The position numbers and the translations under genes are program-made. Below, piece after piece: positions 8,082 to 19,381 of a stretch of DNA of 32,701 nucleotides. The notes below the pieces were generated by a model. That model was not told the DNA's origin. It was given only the letters and a program-made list of their open reading frames with translations, and did not search any database. Origin of the DNA: Phycisphaerae bacterium (GTDB lineage: Bacteria > Planctomycetota > Phycisphaerae > Sedimentisphaerales > Anaerobacaceae); contig JAUWIU010000013.1 in NCBI GenBank assembly GCA_030608075.1, forward strand, positions 1 to 32,701, written 5' to 3'. The stretch's first letter is position 1. Every line of letters begins with the position of its first letter.

Positions 8082-8759
8082 ATGACATTCAGGAGTAAGC
8101 GATACAAGAGGGAATCTGAGCAGTTAAGCAAAGAGCCGATGAGCCTTGCTGAAGCGGTTGAGAAGATTAAGTCCTTTAATTCGGCCAAGTTCGACCAGAC
8201 TGTCGAGTGCGTACTTCATCTTGGTATTTCGTCGAAGCAGGCCGACCAGTCGGTTCGCGGCTCGATATCCCTGCCTCATGGTATAGGTAAGAAAAAGCAT
8301 GTAATTGCCTTCTGCGAAGATTCGGACGTTGAAGCAGCAAAAGATGCAGGGGCTATAGAAGCCGGCGGTGATGAGCTGGTGAAAAAGGTATCTGACGGCT
8401 GGATGGATTTCGATGTTGCTATAGCGTCTCCAAAGGTTATGAGCAAGGTAAGTAAACTTGGGCGACTTTTGGGCCCGCAAGGAAAGATGCCTTCTCCCAA
8501 GAACGGTACGGTTACGCAAGACGTTGCCAGTGCGGTGGGAGAATTTGCTGCGGGCAAGGTCGAATTCCGAAACGATGCTGGCGGAAACATTCACATAGTG
8601 GTGGGTAAGCAAAGCTTCGGGAGCGAACAACTTATCGATAATATCGAGGCATTCGTTTCGCATATCAAGAAGGTCAAGCCGTCAGCGGTGAAAGGCGCAT
8701 ATATCAAGAAAATGTGCGTGTCTGCGACGATGAGCCCAAGCGTAACGGTTGCTATTTAG
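8082..8759 (+). CDS. rplA: Ribosomal protein uL1
   Basis: L1 forms the mobile L1 stalk that helps deacylated tRNA leave the E site; in many bacteria it also represses the rplK-rplA mRNA. The 225-residue protein has the usual core: SISLPHGIGKKKHV, the domain 2 loop LGRLLGPQGKMPSPKNGTV, and a C-terminal rRNA-binding part ending in SPSVTVAI. Shine-Dalgarno AGGAG lies eight bases before the ATG. I did not identify an L1 operator with confidence. Confidence 0.96.
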   Translation: MTFRSKRYKRESEQLSKEPMSLAEAVEKIKSFNSAKFDQTVECVLHLGISSKQADQSVRGSISLPHGIGKKKHVIAFCEDSDVEAAKDAGAIEAGGDELVKKVSDGWMDFDVAIASPKVMSKVSKLGRLLGPQGKMPSPKNGTVTQDVASAVGEFAAGKVEFRNDAGGNIHIVVGKQSFGSEQLIDNIEAFVSHIKKVKPSAVKGAYIKKMCVSATMSPSVTVAI

Positions 8760-8837
8760 GACTTTCGGAACCTTTTGTTTGAAATGTGTCAGCGTTGACC
8801 AAGGACTAAGAGTATTGAGATATTGACGGGTGAGAAG

Positions 8838-9380
8838 ATGAGTAAATACGTCAAAGAATTACTCCAGGCGGAATTCGAGAAGAGAATTGCCGAGGATGGG
8901 ATTGATGATTTTCTGGTGGTGAGCACCAAAGGGGTAGACGGCACTGATGCGAACCGGATTAGAGGCGAACTGAAAGAAAAAGGCATCAAACTGCTGTTAG
9001 TGAAAAACTCGCTTTTCAAACGCGCCCTATCGAACTGCCGGATGGGCGGAGCGGCAGCTTTGTTTGCCGGTCCGTGCACAATTGCTTATGGCGGCGACAG
9101 TATTGTTGACGCTGCAAAACAACTGGTTGAGTGTGGCAGGAAAGTTCCTGTGATAAAGATAAAGGGGGCTTTTCTGGATGGCTCGGTTTTAGACGCGGAA
9201 ACGGCACAGGCTCTTTCCAGGATGCCGACACGGGCACAGTTGCAGGGCGAGATAGTTATGCTGGTGGGGTCCGTCGCGTCGCGATTGGCCGGTGCTTTCG
9301 AAGGGCCTGCAGCAGTTATCGCAGGTTGTATAAAGACTATTATTAAAACAGCCGAGGGCCAAGAAAAAGAAGCTGCTTAG
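8838..9380 (+). CDS. rplJ: Ribosomal protein uL10
   Basis: L10 is the base of the L7/L12 stalk. It binds 23S rRNA through its N-terminal domain and carries L12 dimers on its C-terminal helix. The 180 residues include the [13 protein letters not shown] rRNA-binding segment and a C-terminal Ala-rich helix. ATG 8838, preceded by GGGTGAGA, was chosen; an in-frame TTG at 8823 adds five non-conserved residues. The stalk partner rplL follows after an unusually long 174-base spacer. Confidence 0.94.
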   Translation: MSKYVKELLQAEFEKRIAEDGIDDFLVVSTKGVDGTDANRIRGELKEKGIKLLLVKNSLFKRALSNCRMGGAAALFAGPCTIAYGGDSIVDAAKQLVECGRKVPVIKIKGAFLDGSVLDAETAQALSRMPTRAQLQGEIVMLVGSVASRLAGAFEGPAAVIAGCIKTIIKTAEGQEKEAA

Positions 9381-9554
9381 ACAAGACATCAGCCAGAGCT
9401 TTCTGTAGCGAGCCGGCAGGTGAGTCAATTAGTAGTTCATAAGTGAACAATGAGAAAGGATAAATTGCTTGTTTGGCTGTCCCTTTTACGGGTTAAACGA
9501 GACGTCGTAGTTTCGGCTACCATCAAGCGCTGATTAATACAGGAGTTAAATAAG

Positions 9555-10022
9555 ATGGCAAAAGAAAAAGCAGAAGAGACGAAAGAAACACAAGAAGTGG
9601 AAGAAACAAAGCAACCCGAGGCTAAAGAGACGAAGGAATGGAGCAGTGCGATAAAGAAGCTCGGCGACAAAATAGTTGGCCTGAAATTGATGGAGGCTAA
9701 AGAGCTGGCCGACTACCTGAAGGAGGAATACGGTATTGAGCCCGCGGCCAGCGGAGCAGTTATGATGGCTGGACCGGCACCTGAGGCGGCGGCTGAAGAA
9801 CAGGAGGAAAAAACCACCTTTGATGTAATCCTCAAGGAGTATGGCGAGAAGAAGATTCAGGTTATCAAGGAGGTTAGAGCGCTGACGTCTCTGGGCCTGA
9901 AAGAAGCCAAGGACCTGGTCGATAGTGCCCCTAAACCTGTTAAGGAAGGCGTGAGCAAAGAGGAGGCGGAAAATGCCAAGAACCAGCTTGAAGCGGCTGG
10001 TGCGGTGGTTGAGCTCGCGTAG
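9555..10022 (+). CDS. rplL: Ribosomal protein bL12 (L7/L12) with N-terminal charged extension
   Basis: L7/L12 is the multicopy stalk protein that recruits the GTPases EF-Tu, EF-G and IF2. The C-terminal domain is canonical ([23 protein letters not shown], then [20 protein letters not shown]). The N-terminal dimerisation part ([22 protein letters not shown]) and the Ala-rich hinge are planctomycete-like. The protein has 155 residues against the usual 120-130. The excess is a Lys/Glu/Thr-rich lead of about 28 residues of low complexity. The start at 9555 is supported by AGGAG at 9541-9545. The upstream spacer of 174 bases may hold an additional promoter to raise L12 output, but I see no convincing boxes. 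Confidence 0.93.
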   Translation: MAKEKAEETKETQEVEETKQPEAKETKEWSSAIKKLGDKIVGLKLMEAKELADYLKEEYGIEPAASGAVMMAGPAPEAAAEEQEEKTTFDVILKEYGEKKIQVIKEVRALTSLGLKEAKDLVDSAPKPVKEGVSKEEAENAKNQLEAAGAVVELA

Positions 10023-10085
10023 AAAAAATGTTTTACCTGGAGAGGGCAAAAGGTGTTTGTTATTGACTAAATATGGGAGTATCAG

Positions 10086-13000
10086 ATGGCTTCAGTTAAC
10101 ATTCGCAGTTTTGGCAAAGTTCGTGATGCTGTGGAGATTCCGGACCTGATAGCGGTACAGAGGAAAAGCTACCGTAACTTTCTTCAGTATGACATAGAAC
10201 CAACCAAAAGGAAGAATATGGGGCTGGAGAGCCTGTTTCATGAGATATTCCCCGTTGTCAACTACGACAAGACGATGAGTCTGGAGTATCTGCACTACGA
10301 ACTGGAGAAGCCTCGTTACGGTCCGAGTCAGTGCCGACAACTGCGTCTGACGTACGGCTACCCATTAAAGGTTTGCTTTAGACTTCGGGACAAAGAAGGG
10401 GAAGATTTGGCTGAGCAGGCGATGTACCTTGGGGAAATTCCGACCATGATAGGCGGCGGTGAGTTTGTTATCAACGGAGCCGAGCGCGTGATTGTAAGCC
10501 AGCTGCACCGAAGTCCCGGAGTTGATTTTCTCGTTGAAAGCAAAGAGGGCGACAGAGTTCTGCATGGCTGCCGGATAATACCAGAAAGAGGCAGTTGGAT
10601 AGAAATAGGTGTAACGCACAAGGACATTTTGGTCGTCAAGATTGACCAGTCGAGCAAAATGCCTGCGACAGTTTTTCTTCGGGCAATAAGCCCGGAGTAC
10701 GGCAAGACGGAAGATATTCTTCGTTTGTTTTATCCGACAAAGACGATTTCGACAGCCAATCTGGCGCCTACTATGTGGGCCGTCAAGCCCATTGTGGACC
10801 CGCAGACCGGTGAAGTTATGGTGAAAGCCGGCACACAAATCGGTGACAGGGTTTCTATGATACAAAACACCAAGGTTTCATCGACGTTACCTCACCGCAC
10901 AAAGTTCAGCGCAAAAGAGGCCGAGAAGGCGCTGAAGGAAGATGAAAATGTCAGAAGATGGCTTGAAAAGAACCAGAAGAGCCTGCGGGAGAAATATATG
11001 CTGAAGGGGGCCGAGCGCACCGGGGGGTTCGCATTTAAGTATGTGGTTACTGATGAGGGTGGACAGCCGCTTAAAGATATCAAGCCCCAGCGTGAACTCA
11101 GTGCCCTTCAGACCAAGCTGGCTTTGGAATATCCTGCCGACAAGCATCGAAAATGCCCGAGGTTCAACAGCAAGCAGGTGTTGCTAAGCTCCAAAGAAGT
11201 AGAAAGCCAGTGGAAGAATAACTCTCGTCTTGAGGAGCTGTTCCAACAGTGCAAGAACGCGCTCGAAACTGACTCAGGTTGGGTGACCCTCGATGAATTG
11301 CAAAAGTACGAAGAAGTGCCCAATGACCAGGGAATCTATTTCTTTAGAAGCCTTAAAACTGGAACAGTGAACGAAGGCTATATTGGGAAAGCTGGTTCGA
11401 GTAAAAGCGAGAAAAGTCGCAGCCAGGGATTGCGTCAGCGTCTTGAGAAACACTTCAAGGCCAAATTCAGAGCGAAAACACATCACAATGTCGAGGGCTG
11501 CGGTGATAACCTTCTTAAGACATGGGCAGTAACGGAGATGGTGGAACACGACATCGTGCTTCCAAACGCCGGTGGCACTACCAATAAGATTGAAGTCATT
11601 GAAGAGGTTCGCGATGCACTCGTATTAAATACCCTTGCGGAGGATAAAAGCCAAAGTCACGACCAGGCGTTGTTAAGGCTTTATATAAGATTGAGGCCCG
11701 GCAACCCACCTAACGCCGAGAAGGCAAAGACTTTCTTTGCAGAGAAGTTTTTTGATGTTAACCGCTATCGCCTGGGCAGAGTCGGCAGATTCAGACTCAA
11801 TCGTAAGTTCGAACAGTCCGTAGACGAAAATGAGATGACACTGAGGCCGGAAGATTTTCTCAATACGATGCAATACATAATGTCTTTACGCGACCCGAGC
11901 GAAAGAAAAGCAACCGTTGATGACATTGACCATCTTGGTAATAGAAGACTGCGTACGATTGATGAGCTGGCCTCTGATGAAATCAGAAAGGGTCTGCTGA
12001 AACTTCGTAAGACGGTACAGGAGCGGATGAGTGTGAGGCGAGACCCAGAAGAACCGGTTCGGATAGCAGACCTGGTGAATTCAAAGAGCGTCTCCAGCAG
12101 TATTAACTACTTCTTTGGTCGTGGTGAGTTGAGTCAGGTTGTCGACCAGACGAACGCGTTAAGTCAACTAACTCACGAAAGGCGTCTGTCGGCACTTGGC
12201 CCTGGCGGTCTTAATCGAAGGCGTGCGGGTTTTGAGGTTCGCGACGTTCACATCAGCCACTACGGTAGAATCTGCCCCATAGAGACCCCGGAAGGGACCA
12301 ACATCGGTTTGATTGCTTCGCTGGCGATATTTGCGTCGGTTGATGAATATGGTTTTCTGCTTACCCCCTATCGAAGGGTCGAAAATGGTAAAGCCACAGA
12401 CAAGGTTGATTATTTGCGGGCCGATGAAGATATGAAGGCAATCATCGCAGCTCCCGGCACGTTTGACCAGGATACAGGCCGAATTAAACAGAGTATGGTG
12501 CAGGCCATGACGCACGCTGAACTGGCCCAGGTTTCGGGCGAGGAGGTCAACTATGTTGATGTCTCGCCGAAGCAGACTGTCGGAGTTTCCGCTTCGCTTA
12601 TTCCGTTCCTGGAGCACGACGACGCGAACCGGGCTTTGATGGGCTCGAACATGCAGCGGCAGGCGGTCCCATTGCTCAAGACCGAGAGGCCTCTGGTCGG
12701 AACGGGTATGGAAGAAGTGGTGGGACAAAACTCGAGTATGGTTGAGCGGGCAAGAAGCGACGGGGTTGTTACGGAAGTTGACGCAACCAGGATTGTTATC
12801 ACCCATACCGATGAATATAAGCTTGCCAAATTTGTCGGGTTAAATGAGCGGACATGTCTCAATCAAAAGCCCATCGTGAAGCTTGGCGAAAGGGTTAAGA
12901 CCGGACAAATCATTGCCGACGGCGGCGGCACTGATAACGGCATTTTGGCTCTTGGCAAGAATCTGCTTGTAGGATTTGTCTCTTTTGATGGATTTAACTT

Positions 13001-14555
13001 TGAGGATGCTATTGTTGTGAGTGAAAAACTTGTCAAGGACGACAGCTTTACAAGCATTCATATTGACGAGTTTACGGCAGAGGTGCACGAAACGCGGCTG
13101 GGCAGGGAAGAGCTTACACGCGATATTCCCAATGTCGGGGAAAAAGCGCTACGAAACCTTAACGAAAATGGCGTTGTAAGAGATGGAACCAGAGTACTGC
13201 CTGGCGACATACTTGTCGGAAAAGTCGTGCCAAAGTCCAAAACAGAGCTGACGCCAGAAGAAAAACTGCTCCATGCCATATTCGGAAGGGCCGGCGAAGA
13301 TGTGAAGAATGATTCGCTAGAAGTGCCAAGCGGATATGAAGGAGTGGTAATAAAGACAAAACGGTTCACGAGGAGAGGTGCCGGCACTGATGAAGATAAG
13401 AAGGCTGCAAAGGCTCAATTGAGAGAGTATCAAAAGCAAATGCGGGGTAAAGAATGCCGGGTGTTCAGGCAAATGATGGAGGTGGTCCACAGCAAGTTTG
13501 ACGTTACGGTAATTGACCCTTCGACACGGCAGAAAGTCGGTATGAGCAGCAGCGACGAGGTTGTGTGTGAGCAGATAGAAAACTTTGATATAAAGTGGGT
13601 TAAGCCTGCGTCTTTGCGAGATAACGTTCAGAACACTGTCGATAAGTTCTGGGTAAAAATAACCGAACTTCAAGAGGAGAAAAAACGTAAGGTCGAAAGT
13701 TTAAAACACGGAGATGAACTTCCCAGCGGTGTGCTCGAAATGGCGAAGGTTTACGTCGCGACCAAGAGGACACTGTCCATCGGCGATAAGATGGCCGGTC
13801 GTCACGGCAATAAAGGTGTTATCGCCAAGATTACACCTGAGGAGGATATGCCGTTTTTGGAAGACGGCAGAAGTCTGGACATATTGCTCAACCCACTCGG
13901 TGTTCCGAGCCGTATGAATGTAGGTCAGATTCTTGAAACACATCTTGGCTGGGTCGCAAAAGTGTTGGGATTCCACGCAATCTCTCCTGTGTTCGACGGT
14001 GCCAGTGAGCAAGACATCGCCAAACTCACAGAGGAAGCCAACGAGCTTATGAGCAAGCGCAAGAAAGAACTGGAGGCGAACAAGGAGCCTCCGTCCGATG
14101 ACGCTCTTTTTGTGCATGTTCCGACGACACTGAAGACTCAGTTGTATGACGGACGGACGGGTGAGCCATTCGACCAGACTGCGACGATAGGCTACATTTA
14201 CATGATGAAACTTCACCATCTTGTTGATGACAAGATTCACGCGCGGGCGACAGGACCATATAGTCTCATCACGCAGCAGCCCTTAGGCGGCAAGGCTAGG
14301 ACCGGCGGGCAAAGATTCGGAGAGATGGAGGTCTGGGCGCTCGAAGGCTACGGAGCCGCTTATACCTTGCAGGAGATGCTCACGGTAAAGAGTGATGATG
14401 TTGAGGGACGAACCAAGATTTACGAATCAATGGTCAAGGGCGAGAATCGCCTGGAGGCGGGTACGCCGCTGTCTTTCGACGTTTTGTGCAATGAAATTAG
14501 AGGATTGGGATTAAACATCCAGCTTGAGAAAAAACGGCTTGGTCGAGCTTTGTAA
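10086..14555 (+). CDS. rpoB: RNA polymerase beta subunit RpoB with a GIY-YIG-like insertion
   Basis: The beta subunit forms one pincer of RNA polymerase and much of its active-site cleft. Conserved regions are present in order: the rifampicin-pocket segment [19 protein letters not shown] followed by LSALGPGGL, the [19 protein letters not shown]-type region, [13 protein letters not shown], and the C-terminal [14 protein letters not shown]. The length is 1489 residues. Planctomycete RpoB is near 1250, and the excess matches an insertion of about 234 residues (267-500) in the beta lobe, listed separately. Both flanks of that insertion align to normal RpoB ([15 protein letters not shown] before; [19 protein letters not shown] after). 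The insertion keeps the frame and has no stop or frameshift. It is paired with rpoC 70 bases downstream. Typical rifampicin-contact residues (Asp, His and Ser of the pocket) look wild type. Confidence 0.97.
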   Translation: MASVNIRSFGKVRDAVEIPDLIAVQRKSYRNFLQYDIEPTKRKNMGLESLFHEIFPVVNYDKTMSLEYLHYELEKPRYGPSQCRQLRLTYGYPLKVCFRLRDKEGEDLAEQAMYLGEIPTMIGGGEFVINGAERVIVSQLHRSPGVDFLVESKEGDRVLHGCRIIPERGSWIEIGVTHKDILVVKIDQSSKMPATVFLRAISPEYGKTEDILRLFYPTKTISTANLAPTMWAVKPIVDPQTGEVMVKAGTQIGDRVSMIQNTKVSSTLPHRTKFSAKEAEKALKEDENVRRWLEKNQKSLREKYMLKGAERTGGFAFKYVVTDEGGQPLKDIKPQRELSALQTKLALEYPADKHRKCPRFNSKQVLLSSKEVESQWKNNSRLEELFQQCKNALETDSGWVTLDELQKYEEVPNDQGIYFFRSLKTGTVNEGYIGKAGSSKSEKSRSQGLRQRLEKHFKAKFRAKTHHNVEGCGDNLLKTWAVTEMVEHDIVLPNAGGTTNKIEVIEEVRDALVLNTLAEDKSQSHDQALLRLYIRLRPGNPPNAEKAKTFFAEKFFDVNRYRLGRVGRFRLNRKFEQSVDENEMTLRPEDFLNTMQYIMSLRDPSERKATVDDIDHLGNRRLRTIDELASDEIRKGLLKLRKTVQERMSVRRDPEEPVRIADLVNSKSVSSSINYFFGRGELSQVVDQTNALSQLTHERRLSALGPGGLNRRRAGFEVRDVHISHYGRICPIETPEGTNIGLIASLAIFASVDEYGFLLTPYRRVENGKATDKVDYLRADEDMKAIIAAPGTFDQDTGRIKQSMVQAMTHAELAQVSGEEVNYVDVSPKQTVGVSASLIPFLEHDDANRALMGSNMQRQAVPLLKTERPLVGTGMEEVVGQNSSMVERARSDGVVTEVDATRIVITHTDEYKLAKFVGLNERTCLNQKPIVKLGERVKTGQIIADGGGTDNGILALGKNLLVGFVSFDGFNFEDAIVVSEKLVKDDSFTSIHIDEFTAEVHETRLGREELTRDIPNVGEKALRNLNENGVVRDGTRVLPGDILVGKVVPKSKTELTPEEKLLHAIFGRAGEDVKNDSLEVPSGYEGVVIKTKRFTRRGAGTDEDKKAAKAQLREYQKQMRGKECRVFRQMMEVVHSKFDVTVIDPSTRQKVGMSSSDEVVCEQIENFDIKWVKPASLRDNVQNTVDKFWVKITELQEEKKRKVESLKHGDELPSGVLEMAKVYVATKRTLSIGDKMAGRHGNKGVIAKITPEEDMPFLEDGRSLDILLNPLGVPSRMNVGQILETHLGWVAKVLGFHAISPVFDGASEQDIAKLTEEANELMSKRKKELEANKEPPSDDALFVHVPTTLKTQLYDGRTGEPFDQTATIGYIYMMKLHHLVDDKIHARATGPYSLITQQPLGGKARTGGQRFGEMEVWALEGYGAAYTLQEMLTVKSDDVEGRTKIYESMVKGENRLEAGTPLSFDVLCNEIRGLGLNIQLEKKRLGRAL
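10884..11585 (+). other. In-frame RpoB insertion with a GIY-YIG nuclease-like domain
   Basis: RpoB residues about 267-500 have no counterpart in ordinary RpoB. Residues 267-411 are charged and mostly helical, of no family I recognise. Residues about 404-500 match the GIY-YIG pattern. [10 protein letters not shown] gives GIY at 416-418, and EGYIGKAG gives YIG at 432-434. A spacer is followed by [10 protein letters not shown] with the candidate catalytic Arg450 or Arg452 and His456. Then comes a [12 protein letters not shown] helix with candidate metal-binding Glu484 or Glu487, and a terminal Asn494 or Asn500. UvrC has the same arrangement (PG.Y, YVGKA, LR.R...F). There are no intein-type splice junctions. 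The position corresponds to the lineage-specific insertion SI1 in the E. coli beta lobe. Confidence 0.8.
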
Positions 14556-14625
14556 GATAGCAAACTGCGGTCAAAATGCAGCGGTGTCCAGAGTGAGGTC
14601 GGCTGATTAAATCAAGGAGAGCTAA

Positions 14626-17600
14626 ATGTTGGGAAATATTTACGACCGGATTAACGATTACGGTTCGGTGAAGATTGCACTGGCCGGTCCGAATGATATT
14701 CGCAGTTGGTCTTTCGGCGAGGTCCGTAAGCCAGAGACAATAAACTACCGCACATATCGGCCCGAGAAAGATGGGCTTTTTTGTGAGCGAATCTTCGGGC
14801 CTGAAAGGGATTGGGAATGTGCGTGCGGCAAGTATAAGGGTACGAAGTTCAAGGGGATAATCTGCGACCGATGCGGCGTGAAGGTAACACACAGTCGTGT
14901 TCGCCGCAAACGCATGGGGCACATCAATCTCGCGGCGCCGGTAGTGCATATCTGGTTTTTCAAGGCTATTCCGAACCATCTCGGGACGCTGCTGGCGATG
15001 AAAACGGCCAATCTGGAAAAGATAATTTACTTCCAGGACTACGTGGTAACCGACGCCGGTCAGACTCCCCTGACAAAGGGCCAACTGCTTAGTGAAGAAG
15101 AATACCGTGACGCGATGAATAAATACGGTAATGCTTTTAAGGCTTCAATGGGCGCCGAGGGCATCAAGGCACTTTTGGTCGGTCTTGACCTGGATGTTTT
15201 GGGCGAAGAGTTGAGAGAGGCGATAAGCAAGACCAACAGCCAGCAGAAAATCAAAGACTTTACCAAGCGGCTTAAGGCCGTCAATGCCGTTCAGAACAGC
15301 AGTAACAAGCCCGAGTGGCTCGTGCTTGAAGTTATTCCCGTCATACCGCCGGACCTGCGTCCTTTGGTTCTTCTTGAAAGTGGCAACTTTGCGACAAGCG
15401 ATTTGAACGACCTTTACAGGCGGATTATCAATCGTAACAACCGTTTGAAAAAGCTAATCGACCTTAATGCCCCCGAAGTAATTATCCGCAATGAGAAGAG
15501 GATGCTGCAGCAGGCGGTCGATTCGCTTCTTGATAATGGGCGCTGTCGACGGCCAGTGCTCGGCAGTAATAATCGACCGCTCAAGAGCCTGACTGATATG
15601 ATTAAGGGAAAGCAGGGCCGGTTCCGAGAAAATCTCCTCGGAAAACGTGTCGATTACTCTGCTCGTTCGGTCATCGTTGTAGGTCCTGACCTGAAACTGT
15701 ATCAGTGTGGACTACCAAAGAAAATAGCGCTGGAGTTATATCAGCCATTTATCATTCGAAGACTCAAGCAGCTTGGTCTGGCAGATACTATCAAGAGTGC
15801 CAAGCGTATGATTGAGCGTCACGATGAACAGGTGTGGGATGTTCTGGAGGATGTGATACATCAACATCCTGTTCTTCTGAATCGCGCCCCTACCCTTCAT
15901 CGTATGGGAATACAAGCATTTGAGCCTGTGCTTGTGGAGGGCAACGCGATTATGCTTCATCCGTTGACTTGTAAGGGATTCAATGCAGACTTTGATGGTG
16001 ACCAGATGGCGGTGCATCTTCCTCTAAGTATCGAAGCCCAGGCCGAAGCTCACACCTTGATAATGCCGACCAGCAATATTTTTTCGCCGGCCAATGGCTC
16101 ACCGATGGTTGGGCCAAGTCAGGATATGGTGATGGGAAACTACTATCTTACCTACATGATGCCCGGTGAAAAAGGCGAAGGGATGATGTTCAAGGATGTC
16201 TTCGAGGCCATAATGGCCTATGAATTAGGCAAAGTGGCTTTGCAGGCAAAGATTAAAGTGCGAATTAACAGAGCGGTCAAGGAATCGGATACGGGACCGA
16301 TAAAGGACCAGAATGTGGCAGGTTTGAGCCGGGTAATTGAGACGACGGTTGGACGATGCATATTCAACGACACACTGCCTCACACAGAAAAAGGCACAGG
16401 GCTGCCATTTTACAATGTTGCGATGTCACAAAAGCACTTAAGTGGTGTAATCAGCGACTGTTACAAGCTGGCCGGTAATGCCGAAACGGTGGATTTGCTC
16501 GACCGGATAAAGGATTTGGGATTCAAATACGCCACACTTGGCGGGCTCAGTTTCGGTATAACGGACTTGAAGATACCTGCGAAGAAGCAGCAGATTATTG
16601 ACGAGACGGAAAAGAAGGTCGGCAAGATTCAGAAGAACTATATCAACGGCGTCTTGACCGACGGTGAGAGGTATAACCAGCTTATTGATGCCTGGACTCA
16701 CGCACGTGTTGCGGTTACAAATGAAATGATGCGCGGTCTCAAAGAGGACACGAAGGAAGACGGGTCTTTATACCTCAATCCCATATTCGTCATGAGCGAA
16801 TCTGGTGCAAGAGGCAGCGTTGACCAGATACAGCAGCTTGCCGGTATGCGTGCCTTGATGGCAAAGCCAAGCGGAGAGATTATTGAGACGCCAATTAAGG
16901 CAAACTTTCGTGAGGGTCTGACTGTTCTTGAGTATTTCAGCTCAACACACGGGGCTCGTAAAGGCCTTGCCGATACCGCACTGAAGACGGCCAATTCGGG
17001 CTATCTTACGAGGAAGCTCATCGATGTTGCGCAAAATGTAATTGTTACCGAGCGAGACTGCGGCACGTTGCAGGGCATTACCAAGAGCACGACGCGCAGC
17101 GGGGAACAGGCAGGCAAACCTCTTTCAGAGCTGATTATCGGCAGGACAGCAAGAGACAATATTCGCAACCCGATTACCGACGAGATGCTTGTTCGTGAGA
17201 ACGAGGTTATAACTACCGAATCGGCGGCAAAGATAGAGGCTTTGGGTCTTGATGCGGTCAGAGTTCGCAGTCCGCTGACGTGTGACAGTGTGTTTGGAAT
17301 CTGCGCGAAATGTTACGGCTGGGATATGAGTACGAGCCAGCTTGTTGAGGAGGGCCTTCCTGTCGGGATAATTGCGGCTCAGTCAATAGGCGAGCCCGGC
17401 ACACAATTGACTCTGCGGACATTCCACACCGGCGGCGTTGCCGAAAGAGCTATTCTTGAACGGTCGCAGAAGGCTACGCAGGCTGGAGTGATTCAGTACA
17501 GGGACATAAACGCAGTTGACCTTAAGCAGGAAGACGGCAGCGTTCAGAGAGTGGCCCTGAAACGCAATGGCGAAATGGCAATTCTTGACAGCAAGCAACG

Positions 17601-18936
17601 AGAACTGGACAAGTTCAGGGTGCCCTATGGCACAACTGTGCTCGTCAGCGACGGCCAGACAGTCAAGGCCGGGGCAGTATTGCTTGAGTGGGACCCGCAT
17701 CGCACTCCGATTCTCGCTGAGGTGTCTGGTCTGATTCGGTTTGTGGATATTGTCGAAGGCGAGACGGTTCGCGCCGAAATGGAGCGCAAAGGCCGGGTTC
17801 GGCGTTACGTTGTAATTGAACATAAGGGCGACAAGCATCCTCAGATTATTGTCGAGGATGCTGCGGGCAAGATTCTTGACGTTCACTACCTTCCGGCAGG
17901 TGCTCGCATCGAAGTTGTTGAGGGCCAGGAGGTTCAGGCTGGTCAGTTGCTTGCAGCGCTTGGGCGAGCCACGCGCGGCACTCAGGATATTACCGGTGGT
18001 TTGCCGCGAGTTACGGAGGTCTTTGAGGCGCGTAAGCCAAAAGACCCTGCGGCAATGGCTGAAATCAGCGGTCGTGTGGAGCTCAAAAGCGACAAGCGCA
18101 AGGGCAAGATGACCATCACAATTCGCTCGGAAGGTGGAATGGAGAAGGAGCATCACGTTCCTCGCGACAGACACCTGAATGTTCATACCGGTGATATAGC
18201 CGAGGCTGGCGATGCTCTGACGGATGGGCCGCTCGTACCGCACGACATCTTGCGCATCAAAGGCGAGGAAGCGCTGCAAAGGTACCTGACCGCGGAGATT
18301 CAGAGCGTCTACAGTTCACAAAGCGTAAACATTAACGACAAGCACATCGAGATTATCTGCTCACAGATGATGAACAAGGTCGAGATTGAGACTGTCGGGG
18401 ACAGTTCATTCCTTCCGGGCGAGATTGTTGGTAAATTCAAATTCCGCGCAGAGAACGAAAGACTGTCTCGAAGCGTCAAGATTACCAGCGTAGGTGACGT
18501 GCCGGACCTTGAGAAAGGGCAGGTTATTACCAAAGATGAACTTGCCGCTGTTAATGAAAAGATAGAGACGATAGGCGGCGCGGGCGCCAAGGCCAAACGC
18601 TCCAAGCCCGCGACCGGCAAGACTCTGCTTTTGGGAATTACCAAGGCTTCCTTGAAGTCTGAGAGTTTTATCTCTGCAGCCAGTTTTCAGGAGACGACCA
18701 AGGTTCTGACGGAAGCATCGCTGGCAGGTAGGCTGGACAGGCTGTGGGGCCTGAAAGAGAATGTAATCCTTGGCCATCTGATACCGGCTGGGACTGCATT
18801 TAAGCCATATCTTCAGATAAAGGTCAAGCATCTGGCTGAGGCTCCGCTGCCGAAAGAGTTTGCAGAGGTCAAAGATGCACGTGACGCCGAAGCCAAAGCC
18901 GAGGCAGCCGTGAAAGAGGCCCTCGGAATAGAATGA
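14626..18936 (+). CDS. rpoC: RNA polymerase beta' subunit RpoC
   Basis: The beta' subunit holds the catalytic magnesium. The active-site motif [12 protein letters not shown] starts at residue 453, with Asp455, Asp457 and Asp459 as metal ligands. The N-terminal zinc-binding cysteines are at 65, 67, 80 and 83 (CACG and CDRCG). The second zinc site is at 812, 886, 893 and 896 ([11 protein letters not shown]). The trigger-loop and bridge-helix region is recognisable ([16 protein letters not shown]). The length of 1436 residues is close to the E. coli 1407, and no large insertion is seen, unlike in RpoB. SD AAGGAG lies at 14615-14620. It is followed after 35 bases by rpsL. Confidence 0.98.
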   Translation: MLGNIYDRINDYGSVKIALAGPNDIRSWSFGEVRKPETINYRTYRPEKDGLFCERIFGPERDWECACGKYKGTKFKGIICDRCGVKVTHSRVRRKRMGHINLAAPVVHIWFFKAIPNHLGTLLAMKTANLEKIIYFQDYVVTDAGQTPLTKGQLLSEEEYRDAMNKYGNAFKASMGAEGIKALLVGLDLDVLGEELREAISKTNSQQKIKDFTKRLKAVNAVQNSSNKPEWLVLEVIPVIPPDLRPLVLLESGNFATSDLNDLYRRIINRNNRLKKLIDLNAPEVIIRNEKRMLQQAVDSLLDNGRCRRPVLGSNNRPLKSLTDMIKGKQGRFRENLLGKRVDYSARSVIVVGPDLKLYQCGLPKKIALELYQPFIIRRLKQLGLADTIKSAKRMIERHDEQVWDVLEDVIHQHPVLLNRAPTLHRMGIQAFEPVLVEGNAIMLHPLTCKGFNADFDGDQMAVHLPLSIEAQAEAHTLIMPTSNIFSPANGSPMVGPSQDMVMGNYYLTYMMPGEKGEGMMFKDVFEAIMAYELGKVALQAKIKVRINRAVKESDTGPIKDQNVAGLSRVIETTVGRCIFNDTLPHTEKGTGLPFYNVAMSQKHLSGVISDCYKLAGNAETVDLLDRIKDLGFKYATLGGLSFGITDLKIPAKKQQIIDETEKKVGKIQKNYINGVLTDGERYNQLIDAWTHARVAVTNEMMRGLKEDTKEDGSLYLNPIFVMSESGARGSVDQIQQLAGMRALMAKPSGEIIETPIKANFREGLTVLEYFSSTHGARKGLADTALKTANSGYLTRKLIDVAQNVIVTERDCGTLQGITKSTTRSGEQAGKPLSELIIGRTARDNIRNPITDEMLVRENEVITTESAAKIEALGLDAVRVRSPLTCDSVFGICAKCYGWDMSTSQLVEEGLPVGIIAAQSIGEPGTQLTLRTFHTGGVAERAILERSQKATQAGVIQYRDINAVDLKQEDGSVQRVALKRNGEMAILDSKQRELDKFRVPYGTTVLVSDGQTVKAGAVLLEWDPHRTPILAEVSGLIRFVDIVEGETVRAEMERKGRVRRYVVIEHKGDKHPQIIVEDAAGKILDVHYLPAGARIEVVEGQEVQAGQLLAALGRATRGTQDITGGLPRVTEVFEARKPKDPAAMAEISGRVELKSDKRKGKMTITIRSEGGMEKEHHVPRDRHLNVHTGDIAEAGDALTDGPLVPHDILRIKGEEALQRYLTAEIQSVYSSQSVNINDKHIEIICSQMMNKVEIETVGDSSFLPGEIVGKFKFRAENERLSRSVKITSVGDVPDLEKGQVITKDELAAVNEKIETIGGAGAKAKRSKPATGKTLLLGITKASLKSESFISAASFQETTKVLTEASLAGRLDRLWGLKENVILGHLIPAGTAFKPYLQIKVKHLAEAPLPKEFAEVKDARDAEAKAEAAVKEALGIE

Positions 18937-18971
18937 TTCCGGCTGAAATAACAGAAGATTGGGAGTGAATT

Positions 18972-19337
18972 ATGCCTACAGTAAACCAGTTAGTTAGACG
19001 CGGCAGGCTCGGAGGAAAGGGCGGCAGGCGAATATCCGATATTACCGGTTCACCGCAGAAAAGAGGTGTATGTCTGATTGTGCGGACTCAGACTCCGAAG
19101 AAGCCGAACTCCGCCCTTCGTAAGATTGCCCGTGTCAGACTGACCAACGGTAAGGAAGTTACCGCTTATATACCAGGCATCGACCACAATCTGCAGGAGC
19201 ACAGCACGGTGTTGATTCGCGGAGGTCGCGTACGAGACCGCCCTGGTGTGCGATACCACGTTATTCGGGGAGTTCTGGATTGTGCCGGCGTTGATAATCG
19301 CAGGCAGGGCAGAAGTAAATATGGAGCGAAGAAATAG
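18972..19337 (+). CDS. rpsL: Ribosomal protein uS12
   Basis: S12 lies at the decoding centre and helps set translational accuracy. The 121-residue protein has [11 protein letters not shown] (Lys43, matching E. coli Lys42) and [13 protein letters not shown]. In the latter, Arg88 stands at the position of E. coli Lys87, and Asp89 is the residue that RimO methylthiolates in other bacteria. An Arg at the Lys87 position is associated with streptomycin resistance in E. coli and in mycobacteria (Lys88), though it may simply be the natural residue of this lineage. It starts the str group and is followed by rpsG after a T-rich 44-base spacer. Confidence 0.96.
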   Translation: MPTVNQLVRRGRLGGKGGRRISDITGSPQKRGVCLIVRTQTPKKPNSALRKIARVRLTNGKEVTAYIPGIDHNLQEHSTVLIRGGRVRDRPGVRYHVIRGVLDCAGVDNRRQGRSKYGAKK

Positions 19338-19381
19338 TTTTGAGTTTTTGGTTTTCAGTTTTTAGTCCTTAAGGTGGAATT

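Noticed and set aside
10884-11585. Intein in RpoB
   Set aside because: There is no Cys/Ser at the start junction, no HN plus Cys/Ser/Thr at the end, and no splicing blocks; the insertion also lies at a known tolerant insertion site rather than in an active-site motif.
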